Positions 42,287 to 52,100 of a DNA stretch of 64,000 nt are shown here, one piece after another. The notes under the pieces were generated by a model. The model saw only the letters and a list, made by a program, of their open reading frames with translations. It was not told the origin of the DNA and did not search any database. Numbering within the stretch: position 1 is the stretch's first letter; each line of letters opens with the position of its first letter. The translations under genes were made by a program, and so were the position numbers. The DNA comes from Aliirhizobium wenxiniae. GTDB lineage: Bacteria; Pseudomonadota; Alphaproteobacteria; Rhizobiales; Rhizobiaceae. The stretch lies in assembly GCF_019511445.1 (NCBI RefSeq), contig NZ_JAEUAN010000017.1, forward strand, positions 99,152 through 163,151, given 5' to 3'.

Positions 42287-43130
42287 CCACTGAAAAATTG
42301 TGCCTCCATGAATTTGACCTACTAGATGTAGGGCAAATCGGAGCGTCGTGGTTAATCAATTATTAATTAGTCCCCACAAGTTCCTATAATTGTGGCCGAG
42401 TCTCCCGATTCGTACTCATGTCCCAGCACATGATGGCTGCTGATTCGGAGATACATGGATGATCGTCGTGGTTGATGAGCGAGAGCTCGTAACGGAAGGT
42501 TACACATCCCTGTTCGGCCGCGAGGGCATTCCCTCGGCGGGCTTCGATCCAGTCGAATTCGGCGAGTGGGTCAACTCCGCAGCCGATGCCGATATCCGCG
42601 CCATCGAGGCTTTCCTCATCGGCCAGACGAGAAACGCCTGCGATCTGCCGCGCACCATCCGTGATCGCTCCACCGCACCGGTGATCGCCGTTTCCGATCA
42701 GCCGTCGCTCGATGTAACGCTTGCACTGTTCGATGCCGGTGTCGATGATGTGGTGCGCAAGCCGGTTCATCCGCGCGAGATCCTGGCCCGCGCCGCCGCC
42801 ATCCGCCGTCGCCTGACTGCGATCGCCAACTATACCGATATCGGTTCGATCCGTGTCTATTCCGACGGTCGCGATCCCGAGATCGGTGGCGAAGTCTTCC
42901 CGCTGCCGCGCCGCGAGCGCCGCATTCTTGAATATCTGGTCGCCAATCGCGGCCGCCGTGTGTCCAAGGCGCAGATCTTCTCCGCCATCTACGGCATCTT
43001 CGACGAGGACGTCGAGGAGAACGTCGTCGAAAGCCATATCAGCAAGCTTCGCAAGAAGCTGCGCAAGAAGCTCGGAACCGATCCGATCGATTCAAAGCGC
43101 TTCCTCGGATATTGCATCGACTGGAATTGA
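42287..43130 (+). repeat. rem direct repeat, copy 2
   Basis: The second copy of the repeat at 32603-33447, in the same orientation and 9.68 kb away. The AT-rich promoter-proximal stretch (GGTTAATCAATTATTAATTAG) and the leader are retained, so this copy is likely expressed. Upstream, 42142-42286 shows no gene. Confidence 0.97.
42459..43130 (+). CDS. rem: Motility regulator Rem, copy 2
   Basis: A 223-residue OmpR-type regulator identical to copy 1 except Val86 for Ala86. It occupies the position expected for rem in S. meliloti, directly upstream of flgE. Thirteen of fourteen base differences from copy 1 are silent, so both copies appear to be maintained by selection or gene conversion. It has its own ribosome binding site and terminator. 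Confidence 0.95.
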   Translation: MIVVVDERELVTEGYTSLFGREGIPSAGFDPVEFGEWVNSAADADIRAIEAFLIGQTRNACDLPRTIRDRSTAPVIAVSDQPSLDVTLALFDAGVDDVVRKPVHPREILARAAAIRRRLTAIANYTDIGSIRVYSDGRDPEIGGEVFPLPRRERRILEYLVANRGRRVSKAQIFSAIYGIFDEDVEENVVESHISKLRKKLRKKLGTDPIDSKRFLGYCIDWN

Positions 43131-43139
43131 AATTTGTGA

Positions 43140-43165
43140 GGGGCGATCCGGATCGCCCCTTTTTT
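43140..43165 (+). terminator. Rho-independent terminator after rem copy 2
   Basis: GGGGCGATCC and GGATCGCCCC form a 10-bp stem followed by TTTTTT, 9 bp past the stop. It differs from the hairpin after rem copy 1, so the duplication boundary falls between the stop codon and the terminator. Confidence 0.9.
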
Positions 43166-43352
43166 GTAGGTCGGCCGGGCGTGTTTGTCCGGCCGTTTGT
43201 GTCTGTCCTGATTTCTTGTGTTCCGACGCTCACGCCTGGCGTCGGTTCCGCCTTCGAAAATAGTTTTTCAAATTTTCCACCCACCGTTTTCAGACAGCTT
43301 CACGCAAGGACCGGCACCTAATGTGGAGCAACTATCACAGCGAGGATTCGAA

Positions 43353-44627
43353 ATGAGCATTTTTGGAACCATGAAAACCGCCGTATCGGGCATGAATGCT
43401 CAGGCGAACCGCCTGGGGACGGTTGGTGACAATATCGCGAACTCGAGCACGACCGCCTACAAGGGTGCATCGACCTCGTTTTCGTCACTGGTTCTTCCTT
43501 CCACCTCCGGCAACTATAATTCCGGCGGCGTAGAGACCAAGGTTCGCTACTCGGTTTCCGAGCAGGGTGCGCTTGAATATACCACGTCCGGATCTGACCT
43601 CGCGATCCAGGGTGAGGGTTTCTTCATCGTCCAGGACACCGCCGGCAACATCTTCCTGACGCGTGCCGGTTCCTTCGTACCGGACGAAGAGGGCTACCTC
43701 GTCAACGCTGCAGGCTACATGCTTCTCGGTTATAACGCCGATGGAGGCACGCCGACCACGGTCGTCAACTCTTACGATGGCCTGGTTCCGGTAAAGGCTT
43801 CGAACTCCGCGATTACTGCTGTCGCAACCACCAACGGTTCGCTGACTGGTAACCTCAACAAGTCAGCTGATGCTGTTGCGATTGGCGGTTGGGCAAGCGA
43901 CAACTCTGCGACGACCGATGTTGACATGGACAGTATCCTGAAGACCTCGGTGACCACGTATGACGAATACGGCGCGTCCGTCACCTACGATTTCTACTTC
44001 ACCAAGACCGGTGACAATAGCTGGGAAGTAGCCGCGTACAATGCCGCAGACAAGAGCACCACTGGTAGTGGAAGCTTCCCTTACTCGAGCACGGCCATCC
44101 GCGCTGACATGGTATTCGATTCGAAGGGCCTGGTGAGCATGAGCGGCACCGGGGCCGGGGCCGATGGTAAATCGTTGATGGTCAATGGCATCTCCTTCGA
44201 TCTTTCGGGCATGAACCAGCTCTCGAGCGAATCCCTCATCTCCGAGGGTAGCGCCAACGGCAGCCCCGCGGAATCGATGACCGGCATCCAGATCGATTCG
44301 GACGGTACCGTCTACGCCACCTACGCCAAGAGCGATCCGAAGGCTCTCTATCAGGTTGCCATGGCAACGGTTCAGAGCCCGGATAATCTCAAGCTTTTCT
44401 CGGGCAACGTTTACAAGCCGACAGCCGACTCCGGCGTCGTCACCATCGGTTTCGCCGGCACCACCGGCTTCGGTGAGATCGTGGCCGGCGCGCTGGAAAC
44501 ATCCAACGTCGACCTCGCAAGCGAGCTGACCGAAATGATCGAATCGCAGCGCAGCTACACCGCGAATTCCAAGGTATTCCAGACCGGCTCTGACCTGATG
44601 GATGTTCTCATCAATCTCGCCCGTTAA
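43353..44627 (+). CDS. flgE: Flagellar hook protein FlgE
   Basis: A 424-residue hook protein: N-terminus GTMKTAVSGMNAQANRLGTVGDNIANSSTTAYKGAS, middle DLAIQGEGFFIVQDTAGNIFLTRAGSF and C-terminus GALETSNVDLASELTEMIESQRSYTANSKVFQTGSDLMDVLINL are canonical. The start is ATG 43353 after GAGGATTCGAA; the frame is open 45 codons further up, but that part is the leader. The 222-bp gap to rem copy 2 contains its promoter. Confidence 0.98.
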   Translation: MSIFGTMKTAVSGMNAQANRLGTVGDNIANSSTTAYKGASTSFSSLVLPSTSGNYNSGGVETKVRYSVSEQGALEYTTSGSDLAIQGEGFFIVQDTAGNIFLTRAGSFVPDEEGYLVNAAGYMLLGYNADGGTPTTVVNSYDGLVPVKASNSAITAVATTNGSLTGNLNKSADAVAIGGWASDNSATTDVDMDSILKTSVTTYDEYGASVTYDFYFTKTGDNSWEVAAYNAADKSTTGSGSFPYSSTAIRADMVFDSKGLVSMSGTGAGADGKSLMVNGISFDLSGMNQLSSESLISEGSANGSPAESMTGIQIDSDGTVYATYAKSDPKALYQVAMATVQSPDNLKLFSGNVYKPTADSGVVTIGFAGTTGFGEIVAGALETSNVDLASELTEMIESQRSYTANSKVFQTGSDLMDVLINLAR

Positions 44628-44645
44628 GGCGTAGGAGTTAAGTGA

Positions 44646-46106
44646 ATGTCCATCGCGTCCGCAATCAACACGACCAAGTCGATCCTGAGCAACACCGCGA
44701 CTCAGACGGCAACGGTGTCGACCAACACGTCCAACACCACCAATGAGGATTATAATCGGCGTACAGCAATTACGACGACAAATCCTTATTCGGGTGCGAC
44801 GACGGTCAAGATCGAGCGGACCGAGGACGCGGCTCTCCTGAAGCAGACATTGTCGGCGATTGCCGACAATGCCGGTCAGCAGGCCTTGTTGGAGGGGCTT
44901 GTATCGCTTGATGCGGTGATGGGCGGCAACCAATCCTCCGCGACGCCTTCCCAATATCTTGCGGCTCTGGTCGAGTCGCTGGACACATATGCCACGTCGC
45001 CGAGTGATGTGACCCTGGCCGCCGCCGCCGTTGCTGCAGCCGGCGATGTTGCCAAATCCCTCAACCAGCAGACGTCTGCGGTCCAGAACCTGCGCGTCGA
45101 GGCGGATTCGCAGATCTCGTCGACCGTCGACAAGTTGAACCAGCTCCTGAAGGACTTCGAGAAGGTCAACGACAAGGTCAAGGAGAAGACCGCAAGGGGT
45201 GAAGACCCCAATGATGCACTCGACACGCGCGAAAGCCTCGTAAAGCAGATCTCCGAAATCATTGGCGTCACGAGCACCGTTCGCGATGGCAATGACATGG
45301 TGCTCTACACCAGCGGCGGCATCACGCTGTTCGAGACCGTGCCGCGTGCCGTGACATTCGAACCCCGTGCGGCCTTCGATGCGGAGACGACCGGCAACGC
45401 CATCTATATCGACGGCGTGGCACTCGCTGCCGGCAAGGGCAGCAGCACAAGCGCCAACGGTTCGCTTCAGTCGCTGTTGCAGCTGCGTGACGAAGTCTAT
45501 CCCGGCTACCAGAAGCAACTGGACGAGATCGCCCGTGTGACGATCAATGTCTTTGCCGAACTGGATGCCACCGATAGCCGGATACCTGGCCTGTTCACTG
45601 TCAACGGCATGAACCCCGACGATCTGTCGCTTGATCCTGCCGATGCGACAATCGTGCCCGGCCTGGCCGGCCTGATTACCGTCAATCCGAATGCCCAGGC
45701 AGATCCGACAAGGCTGAGAAACGGCAACGTCAACGACGACAGCGTCAGTCCGAATACGGGAAATGCTGCGGGTTTCTCGGACCTTCTCTACAAATATCTC
45801 GCTGGCTTCGAGGAGACAGTAAGCTTCGACGGTGAGGCCGGAACGACGACCAACGCCACGCTTCTGGCCTTTTCGACAGACTCCGTCGGTTGGGTCCAGG
45901 AATATCGAAGCAATGCCAGCACGGCTGCGGAAAGCACTTCGGCCATGCAGATGCGGGCAAAGGAAGCTTACGCCAATGCGACCGGCGTGAACCTTGACGA
46001 GGAACTCATTCTCCTGCTGGACATCGAGCAATCCTACAAGGCGGCAACGAAGCTGCTTTCGACGATTGACGAGATGCTGGCTTCACTGATGCAGGCGGCT
46101 AGCTAG
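44646..46106 (+). CDS. flgK: Hook-filament junction protein FlgK
   Basis: A 486-residue hook-associated protein 1. N-terminal SIASAINTTKSILSNTATQTATVSTNTSNTTNEDYNRR corresponds to the usual NIANxxTxGYxR motif in a rhizobial variant. The C-terminus (GVNLDEELILLLDIEQSYKAATKLLSTIDEMLASLMQ) is typical. It lies 18 bp after flgE and 2 bp before flgL. Confidence 0.95.
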   Translation: MSIASAINTTKSILSNTATQTATVSTNTSNTTNEDYNRRTAITTTNPYSGATTVKIERTEDAALLKQTLSAIADNAGQQALLEGLVSLDAVMGGNQSSATPSQYLAALVESLDTYATSPSDVTLAAAAVAAAGDVAKSLNQQTSAVQNLRVEADSQISSTVDKLNQLLKDFEKVNDKVKEKTARGEDPNDALDTRESLVKQISEIIGVTSTVRDGNDMVLYTSGGITLFETVPRAVTFEPRAAFDAETTGNAIYIDGVALAAGKGSSTSANGSLQSLLQLRDEVYPGYQKQLDEIARVTINVFAELDATDSRIPGLFTVNGMNPDDLSLDPADATIVPGLAGLITVNPNAQADPTRLRNGNVNDDSVSPNTGNAAGFSDLLYKYLAGFEETVSFDGEAGTTTNATLLAFSTDSVGWVQEYRSNASTAAESTSAMQMRAKEAYANATGVNLDEELILLLDIEQSYKAATKLLSTIDEMLASLMQAAS

Positions 46107-46108
46107 TC

Positions 46109-47143
46109 ATGAAAACAACGTCAATCTCATCCCTCGCCATTAGTCAGTCGATGCAATCCACCGTCTCCAGCGCGATGACGGAGATTGTCAAGCTGCAGGA
46201 CGAAGCGGTTACCGGCACCTATTCGGATGTGGGCCTGGAACTGGGCACCCGCACATCGACAAGCCTGGATTATTCGCGTGAAAGCAGCCGGCTCCAGTCG
46301 GTCATCGACTCGAATTCCTTCGCCGAGACGAGAATGGAAGGGTCACAGCTTGCGTTGACCAACATCTCCAATGCCGGACAGACGCTGCTGGACGCCCTGA
46401 CCGCCTTGAGCGGCAACACCGACGTCAACAGCCTGAAGGTTTCCGCCGACAGCGCACAATCGGTTCTCGAGAATTTCGTCAGCTACGCGAACACTGCCGT
46501 AAACGGAGAATACCTGTTCTCCGGCACCGCGACAGATGTTCAGACCTTCGGTGACGATTTCATCGATAACGTGACGGACGACTTCAACACCGCGTTTCGG
46601 GCGTTTATGGATGCCACAAACGGTGTGACGTCGACGGCTGCCGATGTTACCGCTGATCAGATGAAGACATTTTTGTCCGATTACGAGACAGGATTCGACT
46701 GGCCGACCTGGAATAACGCGTCTGACAACGTAATGATGACGCGCATAAGCTCTTCGGAAACCGTAGCGACATCCACCAGCGCCAATTCCGAAGGTTTCAA
46801 GAACCTTGTCCTCGCGTCTGTGGTAGCCTCGCAATTGACGAATGCCGGGCTCGGTAGCGGAGCCCTGTCCGTAGTGAGCCAGAAGGCGACGCAATATGCC
46901 GGCACAGCAATCTCCGGCGTGACTGCTCAGCAGTCGGCACTTGGTTTGTCGCAGGAACGCATCGACAAAGCGAACACGTACATGAGCAACCAGATCACGA
47001 TCATCGATACGCAGCTGACGAGCTTGGTGGGTGTGGATACGGAAGAGGCTTCGGTTCGCCTGTCGACGCTGTTGAACCAGGTTGAGACTTCTTACTCCAT
47101 CACCTCTCGAATCTTAGGCATGAGCCTCGCTGATTATATCTAG
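46109..47143 (+). CDS. flgL: Hook-filament junction protein FlgL
   Basis: A 344-residue hook-associated protein 3, flagellin-like at both ends: SISSLAISQSMQSTVSSAMTEIVKLQDEAVTGTYSDVG and VTAQQSALGLSQERIDKANTYMSNQITIIDTQLTSLVGVDTEEASVRLSTLLNQVETSYSITSRI. The region NTAVNGEYLFSGT is the family mark. It is followed by flaF after 48 bp. Confidence 0.95.
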   Translation: MKTTSISSLAISQSMQSTVSSAMTEIVKLQDEAVTGTYSDVGLELGTRTSTSLDYSRESSRLQSVIDSNSFAETRMEGSQLALTNISNAGQTLLDALTALSGNTDVNSLKVSADSAQSVLENFVSYANTAVNGEYLFSGTATDVQTFGDDFIDNVTDDFNTAFRAFMDATNGVTSTAADVTADQMKTFLSDYETGFDWPTWNNASDNVMMTRISSSETVATSTSANSEGFKNLVLASVVASQLTNAGLGSGALSVVSQKATQYAGTAISGVTAQQSALGLSQERIDKANTYMSNQITIIDTQLTSLVGVDTEEASVRLSTLLNQVETSYSITSRILGMSLADYI

Positions 47144-47191
47144 TCATCGTCATGTAAGGACGATGCGCGCTCTACCATGAAGGGTAAATGA

Positions 47192-47539
47192 ATGTTTCAG
47201 TTTTCATACGCGGAGATCATGGAGGATGATCTCACTGTCGCCCGCGAACGAGAACGCCAGATCCTGACAAGATCGATTGAATTGTTGGAGGTCGCGAAGC
47301 AGAGCGACAAATACGACAAGGATTCGATCGAGGCCGTCTACTACACGAGACGGGTATGGATAAGGTTGATTGAAGATCTCCGGAGCGCCGACAATCAGCT
47401 TAGTGTGGAAGTCAGAGCCAATCTAATATCGATCGCAATATGGATACTGAAAGAGTTGGAGAACATCCGCCGACGGACCTCCACCAACTACCAAGGTATC
47501 ATAGACATAACCATCATCATTCGGGATGGACTTAAATGA
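47192..47539 (+). CDS. flaF: Flagellin synthesis regulator FlaF
   Basis: A 115-residue cytoplasmic helical protein of the FlaF family (DDLTVARERERQILTRSIELLEVAKQ ... RVWIRLIEDLRSADNQLSVEVRANLISIAIWILKELENI). In Caulobacter and Brucella FlaF promotes flagellin synthesis and secretion, in opposition to FlbT. Its stop overlaps flbT by 4 nt. Confidence 0.95.
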   Translation: MFQFSYAEIMEDDLTVARERERQILTRSIELLEVAKQSDKYDKDSIEAVYYTRRVWIRLIEDLRSADNQLSVEVRANLISIAIWILKELENIRRRTSTNYQGIIDITIIIRDGLK

Positions 47540-47982
47540 AAAGTACGCTACGCCTTTCGCTGAAATCCGGGGAAAAGATCTTCGTCAACGGTGCCGTCCT
47601 TCGGGTGGACCGGAAGGTTTCGATTGAATTCCTCAACGACGTCACATTCCTGCTGGAAAACCATGTTCTTCAGCCCGAACAGACCACGACGCCGCTTCGG
47701 CAGCTCTATTTCATCGCCCAGATGATGCTGATCAATCCCGAAGGCAAAGAGCACTCCATGGCGCTCTTCCGCAAGTCGATCACCATGCTGGTGGCCTGCT
47801 TCCAGAACGAGGAAGTTCGCTCCGAATTGAAGCGGATCGACGGCATGGTCTCGTCGGGTCGCCCCTTCGATGCATTGAAGGCCATCCGCGCCCTCTACCC
47901 GGTCGAGGAAGCCATTCTCAACAAGAACGAAATCACGCCGGCAGCCGTTATGGAACTGCGAAAGGAAATCGCGCTATGGTGA
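47536..47982 (+). CDS. flbT: Flagellin translation regulator FlbT
   Basis: A 148-residue FlbT protein (LRLSLKSGEKIFVNGAVLRVDRKVSIEFLNDVTFLLENHVLQPEQTTTPLRQLYFIAQMMLINPEG). In Caulobacter FlbT associates with the flagellin mRNA 5' leader and controls its stability and translation. A conserved leader element on the four flagellin genes here is a candidate target. It overlaps flaF (4 nt) and flgD (7 nt). Confidence 0.96.
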   Translation: MKSTLRLSLKSGEKIFVNGAVLRVDRKVSIEFLNDVTFLLENHVLQPEQTTTPLRQLYFIAQMMLINPEGKEHSMALFRKSITMLVACFQNEEVRSELKRIDGMVSSGRPFDALKAIRALYPVEEAILNKNEITPAAVMELRKEIALW

Positions 47983-48434
47983 CGATCACGGCTACCAGTT
48001 CGTCTACGCAGACGACAACGACGACGGCGGCCCAGACCGCCTCGACGTCCGACGCTGCCAAGGCGTCTCTCGACTATAACAGCTTTCTCAAGCTGCTGAT
48101 CACGCAGATGCAGAACCAGGATCCGACGGATCCCATGGATGCGACCGAGCAGGTCTCGCAGCTTGCGACATTCTCGCAGGTCGAGCAGACGATCAAGACC
48201 AATACCAATCTTGAGAACCTGATCAGCCAGTCGAACCTGTCGAACGCGTCGAATTATGTCGGCAAGACGATCACCAGCGCGGATGGCAAGACGACCGGCG
48301 TGATCGAATCCGTCGACGTGACGTCTGACGGGCTGACCGCCGTGACGGAGGAAGGCAAGCTGATCAAGATTCAGTCCGGTATCACAATTTCGAGTACGAA
48401 TTCGACTGACGGCGAGTACACAATTCAGATTTAG
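47976..48434 (+). CDS. flgD: Hook-capping protein FlgD
   Basis: A 152-residue short FlgD. The N-terminal Thr/Ser/Gln-rich export segment is followed by the hallmark YNSFLKLLITQMQNQDPTDPMDATEQVSQLATFSQVEQTIKTNTNLENL and a small beta domain (VGKTITSADGKTTGVIESVDVTSDGLTAV). The extended Fn3/Tudor part of enteric FlgD is reduced, as usual in rhizobia. Confidence 0.96.
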   Translation: MVTITATSSSTQTTTTTAAQTASTSDAAKASLDYNSFLKLLITQMQNQDPTDPMDATEQVSQLATFSQVEQTIKTNTNLENLISQSNLSNASNYVGKTITSADGKTTGVIESVDVTSDGLTAVTEEGKLIKIQSGITISSTNSTDGEYTIQI

Positions 48435-48443
48435 TGTGTCAGA

Positions 48444-48465
48444 GGCATATGACCATCTATATGCC
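48444..48465 (+). promoter_or_regulatory. Small hairpin upstream of fliQ
   Basis: GGCATAT and ATATGCC form a 7-bp stem with an 8-nt loop in the 49-bp gap between flgD and fliQ, ending 6 bp before the AAGGG ribosome binding site of fliQ. It could modulate fliQ translation or mRNA processing; its function is unknown. Confidence 0.35.
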
Positions 48466-48483
48466 GATGAAGGGTAGAATGTC

Positions 48484-48750
48484 ATGAACGAGGCCGATGC
48501 GCTGGACATTATGCGCAACGCCATCTGGACGATCCTTGTCGCTGCGGGACCGGCTGTTGGTGCGGGCATGATCGTCGGGGTTTCGATCGCGCTGATCCAG
48601 GCACTGACACAGGTGCAGGAAATGACGTTGACCTTCGTGCCAAAGATCATTGCCGTCATGATCGTTATCGGCCTGTCGGCATCCTTCATCGGTGGACAGA
48701 TCGGTTTGTTTTCGGATCTGGTTTTCTCACGCGTGCAAAGCGGGTTCTGA
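48484..48750 (+). CDS. fliQ: Flagellar export gate protein FliQ
   Basis: An 88-residue protein with two membrane segments (AIWTILVAAGPAVGAGMIVGVSIALIQALTQVQEMTLTFVPKIIAVMIVIGLSASFIGGQIGLF), the FliQ signature. In related genomes flhA and fliR follow here, but in this window the next gene is the giant octapeptide-repeat gene. Confidence 0.97.
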   Translation: MNEADALDIMRNAIWTILVAAGPAVGAGMIVGVSIALIQALTQVQEMTLTFVPKIIAVMIVIGLSASFIGGQIGLFSDLVFSRVQSGF

Positions 48751-49117
48751 TACCCGCATCATTTCGTCTCCGACATTCGGAAACCGGCGAAGATCACTCT
48801 GCGCGCAGGCCGGCGCCACACTGGCCTGTTCAGTCCCGCACAGCCGATCGATCTATTCTGGTTTGAAGCGTTTCGGGCATATACTCCCGTAAATCGATAC
48901 TCAATCAGATTTTCTGTGCGCTGGAACAAAACTTCAGCTTCGCACAAGTCCGTCTCCCTACAGCTTCTGATGTCATCGGCGTGAATGCCGGTTGTAGCTC
49001 GCCATTTTCGGGGGGATGGGGCGGCAGGATCATGCTTCCTCACATTGTTCGCCATACCGGAGAAGCTGTTCTCCGGGTTTGTCTTTAAGCATTTGATCAA
49101 GCGTCAAGGCTCTGTAC
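48751..49117 (+). promoter_or_regulatory. Upstream region of the octapeptide-repeat gene
   Basis: These 367 bp contain no credible gene and no recognisable flhA remnant. A hairpin at 49057-49076 (CCGGAGAA / TTCTCCGG, loop GCTG) is followed by GTTTGTCTTT and lies 41 nt before the repeat-gene ATG. It could terminate the fliQ transcript or act as an attenuator in the repeat-gene leader. AAGG sits 8 bp before the ATG. Confidence 0.5.
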
Positions 49118-52100
49118 ATGACTACGACCATTTCCTCGCTCAGCGTTACCCAAATCAGGTCGCTTTCGACGGCGGCAGTTGCGGCATGGACGACCGATGA
49201 CGTGGCGTCATTGTCCACGGCCCAGATCAAGGCCCTGTCTTCCGAGCAGATTTCTGCGATGGATACGGAAGACATCGAAACGATGAATTCCCAACAGCTG
49301 AGCGCAATTGCGACAAATGCGATCGTCGGCCTGACGATGGATCAGCTTGCCGTTCTCAGCAAGATTGCAATCGAAAGCCTGAGCACCGGCCAGGTCGCAG
49401 CACTGACGACAGCCCAGTTGCAGGCATTCTCTACCGATCAGGCCGAGGCCCTGACCTCGTCGCAGGTAGGCTCCTTGACCTCGGACCAGCTTGCCGCGCT
49501 GACACCTGCTGATCTTGCAACCTTCTCGACGGAGGACATGGCGGCTCTCAATCCGTCAGCAATCGTCGGCCTTAGAACCGAAGTCATGGCCTCCTTGACG
49601 ACCGCGCAGGTCGCCGCACTCTCCGCCGGCTCGATTACCAGGCTGACGACTGACCAGGTCATGGCGCTTTCCACCGGTCAGATTGCCTCCTTGACGACGG
49701 CCCAGATCGGTGCCCTTCGGTCTCATCAGATAGCGGTTCTCGGAACCAACGATATCGCCGCGCTTTCGACCGCAAGTATCGCCGCGCTCAGCAATGGCGC
49801 GGTTCTCGGCTTCTCCAGTGCCCACATCGCCGCCCTTACGTCCGCCCAGATTGCGGCCGCCAATACGGCATCTATCGTAAGCCTGACGACCGCGCAGATC
49901 TCGGCATTCTCTACTGGACAGATCGCGGCTTTGACATCGACACAGATCGGTGTGCTGAAAGCAGTGCAGGTTGCAGCGCTGAGTACGGAGATGGTTGGCG
50001 CGCTGACCACCAGGCAGATCTCCGCCCTCAGCACCTCAAGCGTATCGGTTCTGAGCACGGATCAGATCAATGCACTGTCGGCCAGACAGATTGCGGCGCT
50101 GACGACGGACCATATGCAGGCCTTGAAGGCAACGCAGATCGTCGCCTTCTCCACGGATGACATCTCTAGCCTGACACCGGAGCAGGTTGCCGCCCTGAGT
50201 ACCAGGGCGATCCTTGGCCTCACAACCGATCAGGTTGCAGCCTTCTCGCCCCGTCAGGTCGAAGCATTGACCGCTCTCCAGATCAGGGTGTTGTCATCGG
50301 ATCAGGTCGGCGCTCTTGGCGCCGATGATCTGGCGACATTCTCGACTGATGAAATCGCTGTCCTCAGCAACAGGGCCGTGGCCGGGCTGTCGACTGAGGT
50401 CATGGCATCGCTCTCCGCCGCTCAGGTCGCATCCTTCAGCACAAGCGCAATCGCTGCCTTGTCCGCGGGGCAGGTCGATGCGCTTAAAACTGACCAGATC
50501 GCCGCTCTGACGACGGGTCAGGCTGCGGTGTTGACGTCCCAACAGCTCGCCGTGCTCAGCGCGGCGGACCTTGCAGCCTTCTCCACGGCCAACATAAGCG
50601 CGCTCTCCAGCCGCGCCATTTCAGGCCTCAGCACCAGTGCCATGGCCTCTCTGTCCACGGCGCAGATCGCTGCATTGAGCACCTCAGCCGTCGGACGGCT
50701 TTCATCCGAACAGATGGAGGTTCTGTCCGTTGATCAGGCGAGGGCCCTGACCGCCGCGCAGGTAAAGGCGCTGACTGCAGCGCAGCTCGCAATGCTGACA
50801 CCGGCAAAGCTTGCCACGTTCTCGACCGAGGACATGGCGGCGATCACGAGCTCTGCAATCGGCGGCCTGAGTGCAAATGCTATCGCTTCTCTTACCACCG
50901 ATCAGATCGCGGCCCTGGCGCCCGGCGCTGTCGGGGGAATGAACACCGAGCAGCTCGACAGGCTTTCGCTGGCACAGATCAAGGCCCTGACCACTGATCA
51001 GATCGGCGCGTTGAAGACGTCGCAGATCGCAGGTATCGGGACTGACGGCATCGCCGCCCTGACGACGTCGCAGATCGCCGCTCTTTCCGCCGCAGCGATT
51101 TCTCGCCTGACCGTTGCCCAGGTCGCGGTCTTGAGCTCGAGCCAGGCCGAAGCGCTGACCACCGCCCAGGTGAAGGCGTTGACGTCCGCCCAGATCGCAG
51201 CACTTGATCCGGAGGACGTGAAAACATTTTCGACGGCTGAAATGGCCGCTCTCGCGACCGCGGCAATCGGGGGAATGAGCACGGCGACGCTGAAGGCATT
51301 GTTGCCGGACCAGATCGCCGCGCTGACTGCGGCCGTCGTCGGAAAGATGACGACGGAGCAGGTGGCGGCCCTGAGCGGCAAGCAGGTTGCCGCGTTGACC
51401 ACCGCTCAGATCGCGGCCCTGTCGTCATCCCAGCTGGGGGCAATTGACTCTGAAAGTGTGCTTGCCCTTTCCGCAAAATCTGTTGCGGCGATCAGTGCAA
51501 GGGCTATGGCTGGGCTGTCGGCCAGCACGATAGCAGCCTTGTCGACAGATCAGATTGCAGCCTTGAATGCGGGAGCGCTTGCCGCCCTGTCGACGGATCA
51601 GATCGCAGCGCTGTCGAGCGATCAGGCGTCTGCTCTGTCCACGACCCAGATCAAGGGACTGACATCCAAGCAGATTGCAGCTCTTTCCACCGCAGCGCTG
51701 GCATCCCTTTCGAGCAGCCAGGTGGCTGCGCTGTCGACGCCGGCTTTTGCAGCGCTCACGACAGATCAGATCGCGTCACTTTCGTCGTTGCAGCTTGCGG
51801 CTCTTTCCACGGCGCAGATTGCAGCGCTGACGTCGCTTCAGGTAGGAGCGCTTTCGCCCGAAACCATCGCGGCCTTCACGCCTGCTCGGTTTGCCGTGAT
51901 GAATGCCGGTGCCATTGCAGCATTGTCGACCGACGTGATTGCAGCACTTTCGACGGCCCAGATTGCAGCGATCAATACCGCCGGGGTTGCAAGCCTGACG
52001 ACCGACCAGATCGCCGCACTTTCGACGGCCCAGGTCGATGCCCTGACGACGCTTCAGATCGGCGTATTGAAGACCTCCCAGATCGCCGCCTTGAGCACCG

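Noticed and set aside
32603..43130. Composite transposon or genomic island bracketed by the rem repeats
   Set aside because: No transposase, integrase, terminal inverted repeats or target duplication was seen, and the enclosed genes are core flagellar genes of native composition.
43863..46031. A 722-codon minus-strand open frame opposite flgE and flgK
   Set aside because: It mirrors the codon bias of the two coding-strand genes and has no domain or start context of its own.
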